Numbered from the stretch's first letter, positions 35,717-45,781 are shown. The stretch is 64,000 nt of DNA from Thermopetrobacter sp. TC1 (GCF_000746275.1 NZ_KN050830.1:137037-201036), one strand, 5' to 3'. Notes: generated by a model from the sequence alone, not told the origin. Numbers and translations are program-made.

Positions 35717-37312
35717 ATGGCTCCGCGTGTACTCATTTCCGACAAGCTTTCGCCCACGGCGGTGCAGATCTTCAAGAGCCGTGGTCTGGAGGTGGATTAC
35801 GAGCCCGACCTGGGCAAGGACAAGGAGAAGCTGATCGCGCGCATCGGCGATTATGACGGCCTGGCCGTGCGTTCGGCCACCAAGGTGACGTCCAAGGTCG
35901 TCGAGGCGGCGAAGAACCTGAAGGTGATCGGCCGCGCCGGTATTGGTGTGGACAACATCGATGTGCCCGCCGCCACGGCCAAGGGCATCATCGTGATGAA
36001 CACGCCCCTTGGCAATGCCGTGACCACGGCGGAGCACACCATCGCGATGATGCTGGCGCTCGCCCGCAATATCCCGCAGGCCGATGTCTCGACCAAGGCC
36101 GGCAAGTGGGAGAAGAGCAAGTTCATGGGCGTTGAGGTCTTCAACAAGACGCTCGGCCTCATCGGCTGCGGCAACATCGGCTCCATTGTCGCGGAGCGGG
36201 CGCAGGGACTGAAGATGCGGGTGATCGCCTATGATCCCTATCTCTCGCCGGAGCGGGCCGAGGAGCTGGGCGTGGAGAAGGTGGATCTCGACACCCTGCT
36301 TGAGCGGGCGGACTTCCTCTCTCTGCACACGCCGCTGACCGACAAGACCCGCGGCATTATCAACGCCGAGGCCCTGGCCAAGATGAAGGAGGGAGCCCGG
36401 GTGATCAACTGCGCCCGCGGCGGCCTCGTCGTGGAAAAGGATCTCTATGAGGCACTCAAGACCGGCCACATCGCCGGGGCGGCGCTCGATGTCTTCGAGG
36501 AGGAACCGGCCCGGGACAATCCGCTCTTTGAGCTGCCCAACGTGATCTGCACGCCGCATCTGGGCGCATCCACGCGGGAGGCGCAGGAGAACGTGGCCAT
36601 TCAGATCGCCGAGCAGATGGCCGATTATCTGCTCACCGGTGCGGTCTCCAATGCGCTGAACATGCCGTCCATCACTGCCGAGGAGGCGCCGCGGCTGAAG
36701 CCCTTCGTGCGTCTGTCGGAGCTTCTGGGCTCCTTCATCGGTCAGATCGTCGGCTCGGCCATGACCGAGGTGACCATCGAATATGCCGGCACGGTGGGCG
36801 AGATGAACACGCGGGCCCTGTCCTCCGCCCTGCTGGCCGGCCTGCTGCGGCCGATCATGGGCGAGGAGATCAACATGGTCTCCGCGCCGGTGGTGGCCAA
36901 GGAGCGCGGCATGCAGATCAACGAGGTGCGCCAGACGCCGCGCGGTGTGTATGAGGGCTACATCCGCCTGGAGGTGAAAACGGAAAATTCGCGCCGCACC
37001 ATCGCCGGCACCGTGTTCTCCGATGGCAAGCCGCGCATCATCCAGGTGAAGGACATCAACATGGAGGCGGAGTTCGGCCCGCACATGCTCTATGTGATCA
37101 ACGAGGACAAGCCGGGCTTCATCGGTGCGCTGGGGCAGCTGCTGGGCGATGCCGGCGTCAACATCGCCACCATGAATCTCGGCCGCACCGCGCCGGGCGG
37201 CGAGGCCGTCTCGCTCATCGAGGTGGACGAGCCGGTGCCGGCGGAGGTGCTGGAGAAAGTGCGCGCCCTGCCGCAGGTGAAGTGGGCGTCCGCGCTCACC
37301 TTCCGGCTCTGA
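35717..37312 (+). CDS. serA: D-3-phosphoglycerate dehydrogenase
   Basis: First committed step of serine synthesis (3-phosphoglycerate to 3-phosphohydroxypyruvate, NAD). 531 residues, the long form. Catalytic domains 1-310 with GLIGCGNIGSIVAERAQ (NAD site), NCARGGLVVE and the His-Glu-Arg set around HLGASTREAQENVA; then the allosteric substrate-binding domain (about 320-450) and an ACT domain (about 455-531, LYVINEDKPGFIGALGQLL), through which serine usually inhibits. ATG at 35717 has AGGAAGGAGG. The 55 residues upstream in frame are not part of the protein. Confidence 0.97.
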   Translation: MAPRVLISDKLSPTAVQIFKSRGLEVDYEPDLGKDKEKLIARIGDYDGLAVRSATKVTSKVVEAAKNLKVIGRAGIGVDNIDVPAATAKGIIVMNTPLGNAVTTAEHTIAMMLALARNIPQADVSTKAGKWEKSKFMGVEVFNKTLGLIGCGNIGSIVAERAQGLKMRVIAYDPYLSPERAEELGVEKVDLDTLLERADFLSLHTPLTDKTRGIINAEALAKMKEGARVINCARGGLVVEKDLYEALKTGHIAGAALDVFEEEPARDNPLFELPNVICTPHLGASTREAQENVAIQIAEQMADYLLTGAVSNALNMPSITAEEAPRLKPFVRLSELLGSFIGQIVGSAMTEVTIEYAGTVGEMNTRALSSALLAGLLRPIMGEEINMVSAPVVAKERGMQINEVRQTPRGVYEGYIRLEVKTENSRRTIAGTVFSDGKPRIIQVKDINMEAEFGPHMLYVINEDKPGFIGALGQLLGDAGVNIATMNLGRTAPGGEAVSLIEVDEPVPAEVLEKVRALPQVKWASALTFRL

Positions 37313-37401
37313 AGGCGCTTTAGCGTGCCGAAGCGGGGGTTTTCCCCTTCCGGCAGGCGTTTCGCACTGGTCATGCGGGCAAAAGCCTGCTAAAGGCATT
37401 G

Positions 37402-37430
37402 AACGGCCCCGGGGCAGTTCCGGGGCCGTT
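37402..37430 (+). terminator. Hairpin terminator after serC-serA
   Basis: 11-bp stem AACGGCCCCGG / CCGGGGCCGTT, loop GGCAGTT. No T-run follows, so it may be an intrinsic terminator of the weaker kind or an mRNA-end protector. Confidence 0.5.
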
Positions 37431-37499
37431 GTCATGTGCGCCGGGCCGGATACGGGCGGCCGATGATCGGGAAGTTTTGGGATATCGGGGAATTGGCCA

Positions 37500-38792
37500 A
37501 TGACCAACGTCGTCGTGATCGGCACCCAGTGGGGGGACGAGGGCAAGGGCAAGATCGTGGACTGGCTGTCTGAGCGGGCCGACGTCGTCGTGCGCTTTCA
37601 GGGTGGTGCCAACGCCGGGCACACCCTTGTCATCGACGGGGTTACATACAAGCTCTCGCTGCTGCCTTCCGGTATTGTCCGCCCCGGCAAGCTGGCGGTG
37701 ATCGGCAACGGCGTGGTCATCGATCCCTGGGCTCTTGCCGAGGAGATCAGGACGCTGACCGAACAGGGCGTGACAATCAATCGCGACAACTTGCGCATCG
37801 CCGAGAACGCCACCCTGATCCTGCCGCTGCACCGCGAGCTGGATGGCTTGAGAGAGCAGCTGGCCGGCAAGGGCAAGATCGGCACCACCGGCCGCGGCAT
37901 CGGCCCGGCCTATGAGGACAAGGTGGGGCGCCGGGCCATTCGCGTCTCCGATCTGGCCAATCCCGACACGCTGCCGATGAAGATTGAGCGGCTGCTTGCG
38001 CATCACAACCCGCTGCGCAAAGGGCTCGGCGTTGAGGAGATCGACGGGCGGGCGCTGTTCGATGCGCTGATGGATGTGGCGCCGGTGCTGCTGCCGTTCA
38101 TGGACAGCGTCTGGTCCCTGCTCGATGCCCAGAAGCGGGCCGGCAAGCGCATCCTCTTCGAGGGAGCGCAGGGCACCTTCCTCGATATCGATCATGGCAC
38201 CTACCCCTTCGTGACCAGCTCCAACACCGTGGCCTCCCAGGCGGCGACCGGCTCGGGCGTGGGGCCCTCGACGCTGGAATACGTGCTCGGCATCGCCAAG
38301 GCCTACACCACGCGCGTGGGCTCCGGGCCCTTCCCCACGGAGCTTGATGACGAGATCGGCCGGCGCATTGGCGAGCGCGGACGCGAATTCGGCACGGTGA
38401 CCGGCCGGGCGCGGCGCTGCGGCTGGTTCGATGCCGTGCTGGTGCGGCAGGCGATCAAGGTTTCGGGGGTGACGGGCATTGCGCTGACCAAGCTCGATGT
38501 TCTGGACGGCTTCGATGAGCTGAAGGTGTGTGTGGCCTATGAGCTGGATGGCGAGCGCATTGATCGCCTGCCCGCCGGTCAGGGGGCGCAGGCGCGGGTG
38601 AAGCCCGTCTATGAAACCCTGCCGGGCTGGAAGGAAAGCACCTATGGCGCCCGCTCCTGGAACGATCTGCCGGCGCAGGCGGTGAAGTATGTGCGGCACA
38701 TCGAGGAGCTGATCGAGTGTCCGGTGGCGCTTCTGTCCACCTCGCCGGAGCGGGAGGACACCATCCTGATGAAGGATCCGTTCGAGGACTGA
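37500..38792 (+). CDS. purA: Adenylosuccinate synthetase
   Basis: IMP + aspartate + GTP to adenylosuccinate, purine synthesis. 430 residues. Signatures: [18 protein letters not shown] (GTP loop), [24 protein letters not shown] and [20 protein letters not shown]. Start ATG at 37500 begins the family N-terminus. The serC-serA-purA order is common in alphaproteobacteria; hisZ, which often sits between serA and purA in Rhizobiales, is absent. Confidence 0.97.
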   Translation: MTNVVVIGTQWGDEGKGKIVDWLSERADVVVRFQGGANAGHTLVIDGVTYKLSLLPSGIVRPGKLAVIGNGVVIDPWALAEEIRTLTEQGVTINRDNLRIAENATLILPLHRELDGLREQLAGKGKIGTTGRGIGPAYEDKVGRRAIRVSDLANPDTLPMKIERLLAHHNPLRKGLGVEEIDGRALFDALMDVAPVLLPFMDSVWSLLDAQKRAGKRILFEGAQGTFLDIDHGTYPFVTSSNTVASQAATGSGVGPSTLEYVLGIAKAYTTRVGSGPFPTELDDEIGRRIGERGREFGTVTGRARRCGWFDAVLVRQAIKVSGVTGIALTKLDVLDGFDELKVCVAYELDGERIDRLPAGQGAQARVKPVYETLPGWKESTYGARSWNDLPAQAVKYVRHIEELIECPVALLSTSPEREDTILMKDPFED

Positions 38793-38820
38793 CCGTCAAG
38801 TCGACCGGGGGCAAAATAAC

Positions 38821-39321
38821 ATGGTCTGCGGCACCTATTGCTATGATCTTGCGCTGAAACGCGACATGTTCATGGCGGGATGGCGCTTGAGCCTCGCCAC
38901 GTGGCCAGCGCGGATCGTCGTCTTTGGCCTTCTTCCTTTTAGCCTCGCTTTGGTTTTCTTACTGGCGTGGCTCGCGGGAGAGTATGGATTCGCTATCTTT
39001 TTGACACTGTTTGTCGTCCTGTACGTACTGATGCGCTTTCTTTGTCTGATCGTGTTGATACCGAGGCAGTTTCGATCAGAGCCCTATGCGGATACGGACA
39101 TTTCTGTCTGCTTTTCCAAAGAGGGGATGACGAAGAAAAGCGTGGTCGACGAATGCCAATTTACATGGAATGCATTCCGCCTCGCACGGAAGCTGCCGGA
39201 GTACTTCCTGCTGATATTTCACAACCATACATTGATCTTGATCCCCAAGGCAGCCTTTTCAGGCGAGGCGGAGGTGCAGGCCGTGCGCGAGTTGCTCCAA
39301 GCTCATGTCCCCCAGAAATAA
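38821..39321 (+). CDS. YcxB-like membrane protein
   Basis: 166 residues. Two membrane helices (about 30-52, 57-80) and a C-terminal cytoplasmic domain with the YcxB pattern: a strand-turn region TDISVCFSKEGMTKKS, WNAFRLARKLPEYFLLIFHN, LILIPKAAFSGEAEVQAVRELL. Function of the family is not known. Starts 28 bases after purA and could be its last operon member; codon use is less GC-biased than purA, suggesting a foreign or fast-evolving gene. Confidence 0.75.
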   Translation: MVCGTYCYDLALKRDMFMAGWRLSLATWPARIVVFGLLPFSLALVFLLAWLAGEYGFAIFLTLFVVLYVLMRFLCLIVLIPRQFRSEPYADTDISVCFSKEGMTKKSVVDECQFTWNAFRLARKLPEYFLLIFHNHTLILIPKAAFSGEAEVQAVRELLQAHVPQK

Positions 39322-39346
39322 AAGCGGCGGCGTTTATCATTTCGAT

Positions 39347-39481
39347 CACACTACACGACACATATACCGTCATACCGGCGAAAGCCGGTATCTCAGGCCA
39401 CAAGCGCATGGGTTTGCGGCACAAGACCCCGGCTTTCGCCGGGGTGACGAGAAAGATGGCGACGCTGTGTCGTGTAGTGTG
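39347..39481 (+). mobile_element. Miniature element, perfect ends and 9-bp target duplication
   Basis: 135 bp. Ends CACACTACACGACAC / GTGTCGTGTAGTGTG are exact inverted repeats, flanked by CATTTCGAT at 39338-39346 and 39482-39490. It lies between the YcxB-like gene and rnr. With 24788-24923 this is the best-preserved copy and may be a recent insertion. Confidence 0.94.
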
Positions 39482-39616
39482 CATTTCGATGTGGTCCGAT
39501 GCGGCATTGCAGGGCTGCATCTTGCAGGATAAGGCGGAAGCCTGCATGGTGCCCGTTGAATTGGCAGGTCGTCAGGAGACGGCCTTGAATGAATCCGAAC
39601 GTTTCAGGCAGGCACG

Positions 39617-41941
39617 ATGAGCAAAGGGAAAAAGGCCTCTTCCGGCAAGCCCAGGAAAAAGGCTTCCGCAAACAGCCGCAAGAAGAAGGGCGGCGTGCTG
39701 CCGAGCGAGGAGGAAATCCTCGAATTCATCCGTACGTCCGAGCGCAAGGTGGGCAAGCGGGAAATTGCGCGCGCCTTTGGCATTCGCGGTGCTGATCGCA
39801 TCGCGCTGAAGCAGCGGCTGAAGGAAATGACCGAAAAGGGAATGATTGCGCGCCGGGGCAAGGCGCTGACCGGGCAGGGAGAACTGCCCACCATTGCCGT
39901 GCTCGATGTGATCGATACCGACGAGGAGGGAGAGCTCATCGCCCGCCCCACGGTATGGGACGAGGAAACGGACGGGCCGACGCCGAAGGTGCTGATTCAG
40001 GAAAAGGACGGCGGCACGGCGCGCGGGCGCCGGCCGATCGGCGTGGGCGACAGGGTTCTCGCCCGCATCTTCAGGCTGAAGGAAGGCCCGTATCCTTACA
40101 GGGCGCGGGTGATCCGCCGCATCGATCACGCGGCGGACGAGATACTCGGCGTGTTTCGCAAGCATGCGCGGGATGCGGGCGGCTATATCGTTCCGGTGGA
40201 GAAGCGGGCGCGCAGCAATTTCCCGGTCCGGCCCGAGGATGTGAACGGCGCGCGCGACGGCGAGCTGGTGCGGGCGCTCATCCGCCGCGAACGCCGCAGC
40301 GGTGTGGCCTGGGCGCGGGTGATGGAGCGGCTGGGCGATGTGGACGATCAGCGCAACATCTCGCTCATCGCCATTCACGAGCAGGGCATCCGCGACAGAT
40401 TTCCGGACGAGGTTCTCAAGGAGGCGGAGGCGCTTTCTCCCTTCAGCCCCGAGGGGCGGGAGGATATCCGGCACATCCCGCTGGTCACCATCGATCCGCC
40501 CGATGCCCGCGATCACGACGATGCGGTATGGGCGGCGCCGGATGATGACCCGAAGAACGAAGGCGGGCACAAGGTGATCGTGGCCATTGCCGATGTCTCC
40601 TGGTATGTGCGGCCGGGCACGGCCATGGATGCGGAGGCGCGGCTGCGCGGCAACTCCACCTATTTTCCCGACCGGGTGGTGCCGATGCTGCCGGAGCGGC
40701 TGTCAACGGATCTGTGCTCGCTCAAGGCGGGCGAGGACAGGCCGGCGCTTGCCTGCTTCATGACCTTCGACAAGCACGGCAACAAGATCCGCCATCGCTT
40801 CGCACGGGTGGTGATGCGCTCGGCCGCCTTTCTCACCTACGAGCAGGCACAGAAGGCGATCGATGGCTATCCCGACGAAGAGACCGCGCCGCTTCTGGAT
40901 ACGGTGCTCAAGCCCCTGTGGTCCTGTCATGACACGCTGATGGCGGCCCGTCGCCGCCGCGGGCCGCTGGAGCTGGATGTGCCGGAGCGCAAGCTTATTC
41001 TCGATGCCACCGGCCTGATTGAACGCGTGGTCTCGCCGGTGCGGCTTGAGGCGCACAGGCTTATTGAGGAGCTGATGATCCAGGCCAATGTCTCCGCCGC
41101 GGAGACCCTGGAAGAAAAGGGCATGCCGCTCATTTATCGCGTTCATGACGCCCCGGCGCCGGACAAGATCCATGCCCTGGCCGAATTTCTCAAGACACTG
41201 GGCCTTTCCGCCCCCCTGGGGCAGAAGGTCAAGCCCATGCATTTCAACCGCATTCTTGAGCGGGTGAAGGGCACGGAATACGAGCACGTGGTCAACCTGA
41301 TGGTGCTGCGCACGCAGTCACAGGCCGTGTATGACACGCACAACATCGGCCATTTCGGCCTGAACCTGCCGCGCTATGCGCATTTCACCTCTCCCATCCG
41401 CCGTTATGCGGACACCATCGTGCACCGCGCTCTTGTTTCGGCGCTGAAACTGGGGGAGGGCGGATTGTCCAGGTACGACATCGAACACATGCAGGAGACC
41501 GCGGAACTGATCACCGCCTGCGAGCGCCGCTCCATGGCGGCGGAGCGCGACACGGTGGATCGCATGATGGCGCGCTATCTGGCCGAGCGGGTCGGGGCCA
41601 CGTTCTGGGCGCGGATCACGGGAGTGACCCGCGCCGGCCTTTTCGTGGCGCTGGAGGAGAATGGCGCGGACGGCTTTGTGCCGATCTCTTCGCTGCGGGG
41701 TGACTATTTCGTGCATGATGAGACGCGTCATGCCCTTATCGGGCGCAACACGGGCGAGACCTTTCAACTGGGCGATCTTGTCGAGGTGCGGCTTCTGGAA
41801 GTGGCGCCGGTGGCGGGTGGCTTGCGTTTCGAGCTGGTCAGCCACGGCAAGACGGGCAAGCCGGCGCGTCTTCAACCCCGGCTGCTGGCGGCCGCACGCC
41901 GCAAGGCGCGCCCCGTGCGCAAGGGAATGCGGCGGCGGTAG
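39617..41941 (+). CDS. rnr: Ribonuclease R
   Basis: 774-residue 3'-5' exoribonuclease for structured RNA and RNA quality control. Basic N-terminus (lysine-rich, 1-30), helix-turn-helix-like domain (30-85), cold-shock domains (about 90-260), RNB catalytic domain with TIDPPDARDHDDAVWA (Mg-binding aspartates) and HFTSPIRRYADTIVHRAL, then an S1 domain (about 655-735) and a basic tail. Length and order are typical. ATG at 39617; queF follows 71 bases on. Confidence 0.96.
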   Translation: MSKGKKASSGKPRKKASANSRKKKGGVLPSEEEILEFIRTSERKVGKREIARAFGIRGADRIALKQRLKEMTEKGMIARRGKALTGQGELPTIAVLDVIDTDEEGELIARPTVWDEETDGPTPKVLIQEKDGGTARGRRPIGVGDRVLARIFRLKEGPYPYRARVIRRIDHAADEILGVFRKHARDAGGYIVPVEKRARSNFPVRPEDVNGARDGELVRALIRRERRSGVAWARVMERLGDVDDQRNISLIAIHEQGIRDRFPDEVLKEAEALSPFSPEGREDIRHIPLVTIDPPDARDHDDAVWAAPDDDPKNEGGHKVIVAIADVSWYVRPGTAMDAEARLRGNSTYFPDRVVPMLPERLSTDLCSLKAGEDRPALACFMTFDKHGNKIRHRFARVVMRSAAFLTYEQAQKAIDGYPDEETAPLLDTVLKPLWSCHDTLMAARRRRGPLELDVPERKLILDATGLIERVVSPVRLEAHRLIEELMIQANVSAAETLEEKGMPLIYRVHDAPAPDKIHALAEFLKTLGLSAPLGQKVKPMHFNRILERVKGTEYEHVVNLMVLRTQSQAVYDTHNIGHFGLNLPRYAHFTSPIRRYADTIVHRALVSALKLGEGGLSRYDIEHMQETAELITACERRSMAAERDTVDRMMARYLAERVGATFWARITGVTRAGLFVALEENGADGFVPISSLRGDYFVHDETRHALIGRNTGETFQLGDLVEVRLLEVAPVAGGLRFELVSHGKTGKPARLQPRLLAAARRKARPVRKGMRRR

Positions 41942-42012
41942 GGAATGTGGCGGCGCTGGGGAGCGCGTCTGAAAATGCCCCTGATGGCGAAATGTGAGGG
42001 GAAGGAAGAGAC

Positions 42013-42483
42013 ATGGCGGAGACGACCAAGCCGGAGGACCTGAAGGATCTGACCCTGCTCGGGCGCAAGGCCAGGCCGCAGCGCAAGCTGGAGGCCTTTC
42101 CCAACCGGGCGGAAAAGGGGCGGTTCTATCTGGTCACGCTGGAGACGGCGGAGTTTACCTGCCTGTGTCCGCTGACCGGCCAGCCCGATTTCGCCCGCAT
42201 CCGCGTGGACTATGTGCCGGATGAGAAGATTGTGGAATCGAAATCCTTTAAGCTCTATCTCTGGTCATTCCGTGACGAGGGCGTGTTTCACGAGCACGGC
42301 ACCAACGTCTTTCTCGATGATCTGGTTGCGGCGCTTGATCCCCATTACATCCGCGTGGTCGGGCAGTTTAACGTGCGCGGCGGGATTGCCATCACGGTGA
42401 CGGCCGAACATGTCAAGACGCCTGCGGCCAAGGACTTCGCCCTGCCGCTTCTGCCCCAGCCGCAAACGCTCCTGCCGCGCTGA
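42013..42483 (+). CDS. queF: NADPH-dependent 7-cyano-7-deazaguanine reductase
   Basis: Reduces preQ0 to preQ1 in queuosine biosynthesis. 156 residues, the short (type I) form. Nucleophile Cys52 and Asp59 in FTCLCPLTGQPDF; family motif ESKSFKLYLWSFR; substrate glutamate in EHGTNVFLDDL context. ATG at 42013 follows GGGGAAGGAAG. Other queuosine genes are not nearby. Confidence 0.95.
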   Translation: MAETTKPEDLKDLTLLGRKARPQRKLEAFPNRAEKGRFYLVTLETAEFTCLCPLTGQPDFARIRVDYVPDEKIVESKSFKLYLWSFRDEGVFHEHGTNVFLDDLVAALDPHYIRVVGQFNVRGGIAITVTAEHVKTPAAKDFALPLLPQPQTLLPR

Positions 42484-42568
42484 AGGCGGGCGGGATGCAT
42501 AAGGGGAAACGCCAGAGGGCGAAGGGCTGTGCAAAGGCACCGGTTTGGCCCGTGCGCACAAGGCCCGA

Positions 42569-42778
42569 TCAGAAATCACTGACGATGCCCTTGCGCTCCC
42601 AGTCACCATAGCGGGTGGGTTCCGGGCCTTCCGGGCCGCCGATTTCCTTCGGGCTCTTCTCTGATGTGTACGCCTGCGTCTTGCCGGCCTGTGCGCGGCG
42701 CCGCGCTTCTGCTTCGGCACGGGCGGCGCGGGCCGCCTTTTCAAGATTGCGGCGATAGGTTTCGGGATCGATGCTCAT
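42569..42778 (-). CDS. DUF1674 protein (SDHAF4-like, succinate dehydrogenase assembly)
   Basis: 69 residues. Highly charged N-terminal helix and the invariant C-terminus GPEPTRYGDWERKGIVSDF that defines DUF1674. Mitochondrial SDHAF4 shields FAD-bound SdhA during complex II assembly; bacterial members are inferred to do the same. Convergent with queF. Confidence 0.9.
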   Translation of the reverse strand: MSIDPETYRRNLEKAARAARAEAEARRRAQAGKTQAYTSEKSPKEIGGPEGPEPTRYGDWERKGIVSDF

Positions 42779-42900
42779 GGCCGCCTGTCCATCCTCACCG
42801 TGCTGAGAAAAACGCGTCTTTGAAAACCACCGCCCCGCATGTTCAGTTGCACCGGGGCGGTGGGTTCATCGTCCTGCGCGCTTGTATGCGCAACTTGGCA

Positions 42901-43335
42901 TTACAGGTGGCTTTCGATCCACTGTCTGATCTGCTCCGCGCGCATGGCGCCGGCCGTCTGGGCGACGGGTTTTCCGTCCTTGAACAGGATCATGGTGGGA
43001 ATGGAGCGGATGCCGAAATGCGCGGCCGAGACGGGGTTGCGCTCGGTATCCAGCTTGGCGAATCGCACCTTTGGCTCCATTGCCGCCGCGGCCTTGGCGA
43101 ATTCGGGCGCCATCATCTTGCACGGCCCGCACCATTCGGCCCAGAAATCCACGACCACAGGTGTGGAATTGCGCGCAATCAGCTTGGGCAGAATGGCATC
43201 GGTAACCTCAACGGGCTTGCCGGTGAACAGCTTGGCGCCGCACTTGCCGCACTTGGCCTTCTCCACGGGCTTGCCGGCGGGAATGCGGTTGACCGCCCCG
43301 CAGTTGGGACAGACGATCTGCAGGCCCTCGCTCAT
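42901..43335 (-). CDS. trxC: Thioredoxin 2 (zinc-finger thioredoxin)
   Basis: 144 residues. N-terminal zinc domain with CPNCG and CGKCG (about 9-33), then a thioredoxin fold with active site WAEWCGPCK and cis-proline SIPTMILF. TrxC is usually induced by oxidative stress and reduces disulfides in the cytoplasm. ATG at 43335 is preceded by GGGGAGAAAG. Divergent from the lipoamide-dehydrogenase-like gene with 156 bases between. Confidence 0.94.
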   Translation of the reverse strand: MSEGLQIVCPNCGAVNRIPAGKPVEKAKCGKCGAKLFTGKPVEVTDAILPKLIARNSTPVVVDFWAEWCGPCKMMAPEFAKAAAAMEPKVRFAKLDTERNPVSAAHFGIRSIPTMILFKDGKPVAQTAGAMRAEQIRQWIESHL

Positions 43336-43491
43336 GACTTTCTCCCCGCTTGAATGCGTGAAAAGCAGATGACACGAACCATCTTCCAGCATATAGGGAG
43401 GCACGAAGGCATTTCCAGACTCACTTTCGGCGTCGCGCCCATGAAGGTTTCCTGGCGGCGGCGCCGGAAAAGGCAAAATAAGGAGAGGGGC

Positions 43492-44940
43492 ATGACCCGG
43501 GAAGTGGACGTGTGTATCATCGGGGCCGGTTCGGCGGGGCTTTATGCCACCGGACAGGTGGCGCGGATTACGCGCAATTTTGTCATCATCGATCCCGGCC
43601 CGCTGGGCACCACCTGCGCCCGCGTGGGCTGCATGCCGTCCAAGGTGCTCATCCAGGCCGCCGATGACCTCTGGCATGCGCGGCATCACTTCGCGGTGCA
43701 GGGCATTCACGGCGGCGAGGATGTGCGGGCGGATGTGCGCGCGGTGCTGGCGCATGTGCGCAAGATGCGCGATGGTTTCGCCTCCGGCCCCGCCGGCAAG
43801 GCGCAGAAGCTCGCCGATGCCGGCAAGCTGATCTCGGCGCCGGCGCGGTTTGTCGCCCCAGATGCGGTGGAAGCGGGGGGCGAGACGATCCGGGCGAAGG
43901 CCTTTGTCATCGCCGCCGGGTCCCGGCCCATCGTGCCGCAGGCCTGGCTGGACACCTTCGGGCCGGACAAGCTTCTCACCACCGATACGCTCTTCGAGCA
44001 GGAGGATCTGCCCAGGCGCATGGCCGTGCTCGGCATGGGCGTGATCGGCCTGGAGATGGGTCAGGCCCTCTCCCGGCTGGGGATCGAGATCGTCGGCGTG
44101 GACATGAAAGAGACCATCGGCGGGCTCACCGATGATGGCGTGGCCTATAGCGCGCTGTCCCTATTCCGGGAGGAGTTTCCCATCTGGCTGGGGGCGCCGG
44201 CGGAGCTGGAGCCGGCGGAGAACGGTGCGATTCGCGTCAAGGCCGGCGATAACGAGGCGGTGGTGGACAAGGTGCTGGTGGCGCTGGGCCGCCGCCCCAA
44301 TCTGGACAGGCTCAATCTGGAGGCGACGGGCATTGCCCTTGACGAGCGCGGCCTGCCCGATTTCGACCGGCAGACCATGCGCATCGGTGACACCGCCATT
44401 TTTATCGCCGGCGATGCCAACGGCGAGCGCCAGATCCTGCACGAGGCGGCGGATGAGGGACGCATTGCCGGCTACAATGCCGCCACCCTGGCCAAGGGCG
44501 GCGAAGTGCGCCGCTTCCGCCGCAAGGTGCCGCTGGCCATTGTCTTTACCGACCCCAATATCGCCATGGTGGGCGAAACCTTCGCCGCCCTGGATGCGCG
44601 GCTGGTGGAGGACGAGGGCTTCGTCGTCGGTGAGCGTGACTTTTCCACCCAGGCCCGCGCCCGCGTCATGAAGGCCAACCGCGGCATTCTGCACATCTAC
44701 GCGGGCACGGAAGATGGCAGATTGCTCGGGGCGGAGATGTGCATCCCCCGCGGCGAGCACATCGCTCACGAACTGGCCTGGGCGATGGAACGGCAGGCGA
44801 CGATCGCCGATCTCATCGCCATGCCCTTCTATCATCCGGTGATTGAGGAGGGCCTGCAAAACGCCCTGCACGATGCCTATGGTCAGCTTCCCGATTCGGT
44901 GAAGGTGCCGGGCATTCCGGATGTGCCATTTGCCGAATGA
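43492..44940 (+). CDS. Dihydrolipoamide-dehydrogenase-like flavoprotein disulfide reductase
   Basis: 482 residues. FAD site VCIIGAGSAGLYA; redox pair Cys42-Cys47 in TTCARVGCMPSK (Lpd normally has GTCLNVGCIPSK); NAD site AVLGMGVIGLEMGQALSR; second FAD motif IFIAGDANG; His-Glu couple in the C-terminal FYHPVIEEGL. All residues for a disulfide reductase are present, but it is not in a 2-oxoacid dehydrogenase operon. Together with divergent trxC it may serve redox homeostasis rather than central metabolism; that is inference. ATG at 43492 has AAGGAGAGG; upstream in-frame sequence overlaps the trxC promoter. Confidence 0.87.
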   Translation: MTREVDVCIIGAGSAGLYATGQVARITRNFVIIDPGPLGTTCARVGCMPSKVLIQAADDLWHARHHFAVQGIHGGEDVRADVRAVLAHVRKMRDGFASGPAGKAQKLADAGKLISAPARFVAPDAVEAGGETIRAKAFVIAAGSRPIVPQAWLDTFGPDKLLTTDTLFEQEDLPRRMAVLGMGVIGLEMGQALSRLGIEIVGVDMKETIGGLTDDGVAYSALSLFREEFPIWLGAPAELEPAENGAIRVKAGDNEAVVDKVLVALGRRPNLDRLNLEATGIALDERGLPDFDRQTMRIGDTAIFIAGDANGERQILHEAADEGRIAGYNAATLAKGGEVRRFRRKVPLAIVFTDPNIAMVGETFAALDARLVEDEGFVVGERDFSTQARARVMKANRGILHIYAGTEDGRLLGAEMCIPRGEHIAHELAWAMERQATIADLIAMPFYHPVIEEGLQNALHDAYGQLPDSVKVPGIPDVPFAE

Positions 44941-45154
44941 TCAGGGCGGCCGTGTGCGGCAGGAAAGGGCCTGAAACACGCATTCCTGCGGCCCTTGGCC
45001 TTTCCGCTTCGCAAAGAGGACATGCTGCGGGCTTTGCGGATGCGGCCGGATGGGGCTAGAAGGGAGCCCGAAAGCGTCGCAGGGGGATTCTTGCGCGTGC
45101 GCCCTGGTATTTGCGCAGAAATCCTCGCCGGAATGCATAGACAGGAGATCATCG

Positions 45155-45781
45155 ATGACAGATCCCATCGAACGGCTTGAGCGCATGCAGCTCATCCCCA
45201 TGGTGGTGGAGCAGACCGCCCGGGGCGAGCGGGCCTATGACATCTATTCCCGCCTGCTGAAAGAGCGCATCGTCTTCATCACCGGCCCCATCGAGGATCA
45301 TATGGCCACGCTGATCGTGGCGCAGCTTCTGTTCCTCGAGGCGGAGAACCCGAAGAAGGAGATCGCCATGTACATCAATTCGCCCGGGGGCGTGGTCACC
45401 TCAGGCCTGGCGATCTATGACACCATGCAGTTCATCAAGCCGCCGGTTTCCACCACCGTGATCGGTCAGGCCGCTTCCATGGGCTCGCTTCTTCTGGCCG
45501 CCGGCGAACCGGGCATGCGCTATGCCCTGCCCAACGCCCGCATCATGGTGCATCAGCCCTCCGGCGGCGTGCAGGGGCAGGCGGCGGACATCGAGCGCCA
45601 TGCCAAGGAAATTCTGGAGCTGCGCGACCGGTTGAACCGGATCTATCACAAGCACACCGGCATGCCGCTGAAACAGATCGAAGAGCTGCTGGATCGTGAC
45701 ACCTTCCTCACGGCGGAGAAGGCGCGCGAGCTCGGGCTGGTGGACGAAGTGATCGAGAAACGCCCCACGGCCGCTGAATGA
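45155..45781 (+). CDS. clpP: ATP-dependent Clp protease proteolytic subunit
   Basis: 208 residues. Serine peptidase that forms a 14-mer chamber with ClpX/ClpA. Triad: Ser108 in [11 protein letters not shown], His133 in MVHQPSGG, Asp in the [11 protein letters not shown] region. Start ATG 45155 ([17 protein letters not shown]) follows ACAGGAGATC; the propeptide is short. clpX is 475 bases downstream in the same direction. Confidence 0.97.
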   Translation: MTDPIERLERMQLIPMVVEQTARGERAYDIYSRLLKERIVFITGPIEDHMATLIVAQLLFLEAENPKKEIAMYINSPGGVVTSGLAIYDTMQFIKPPVSTTVIGQAASMGSLLLAAGEPGMRYALPNARIMVHQPSGGVQGQAADIERHAKEILELRDRLNRIYHKHTGMPLKQIEELLDRDTFLTAEKARELGLVDEVIEKRPTAAE

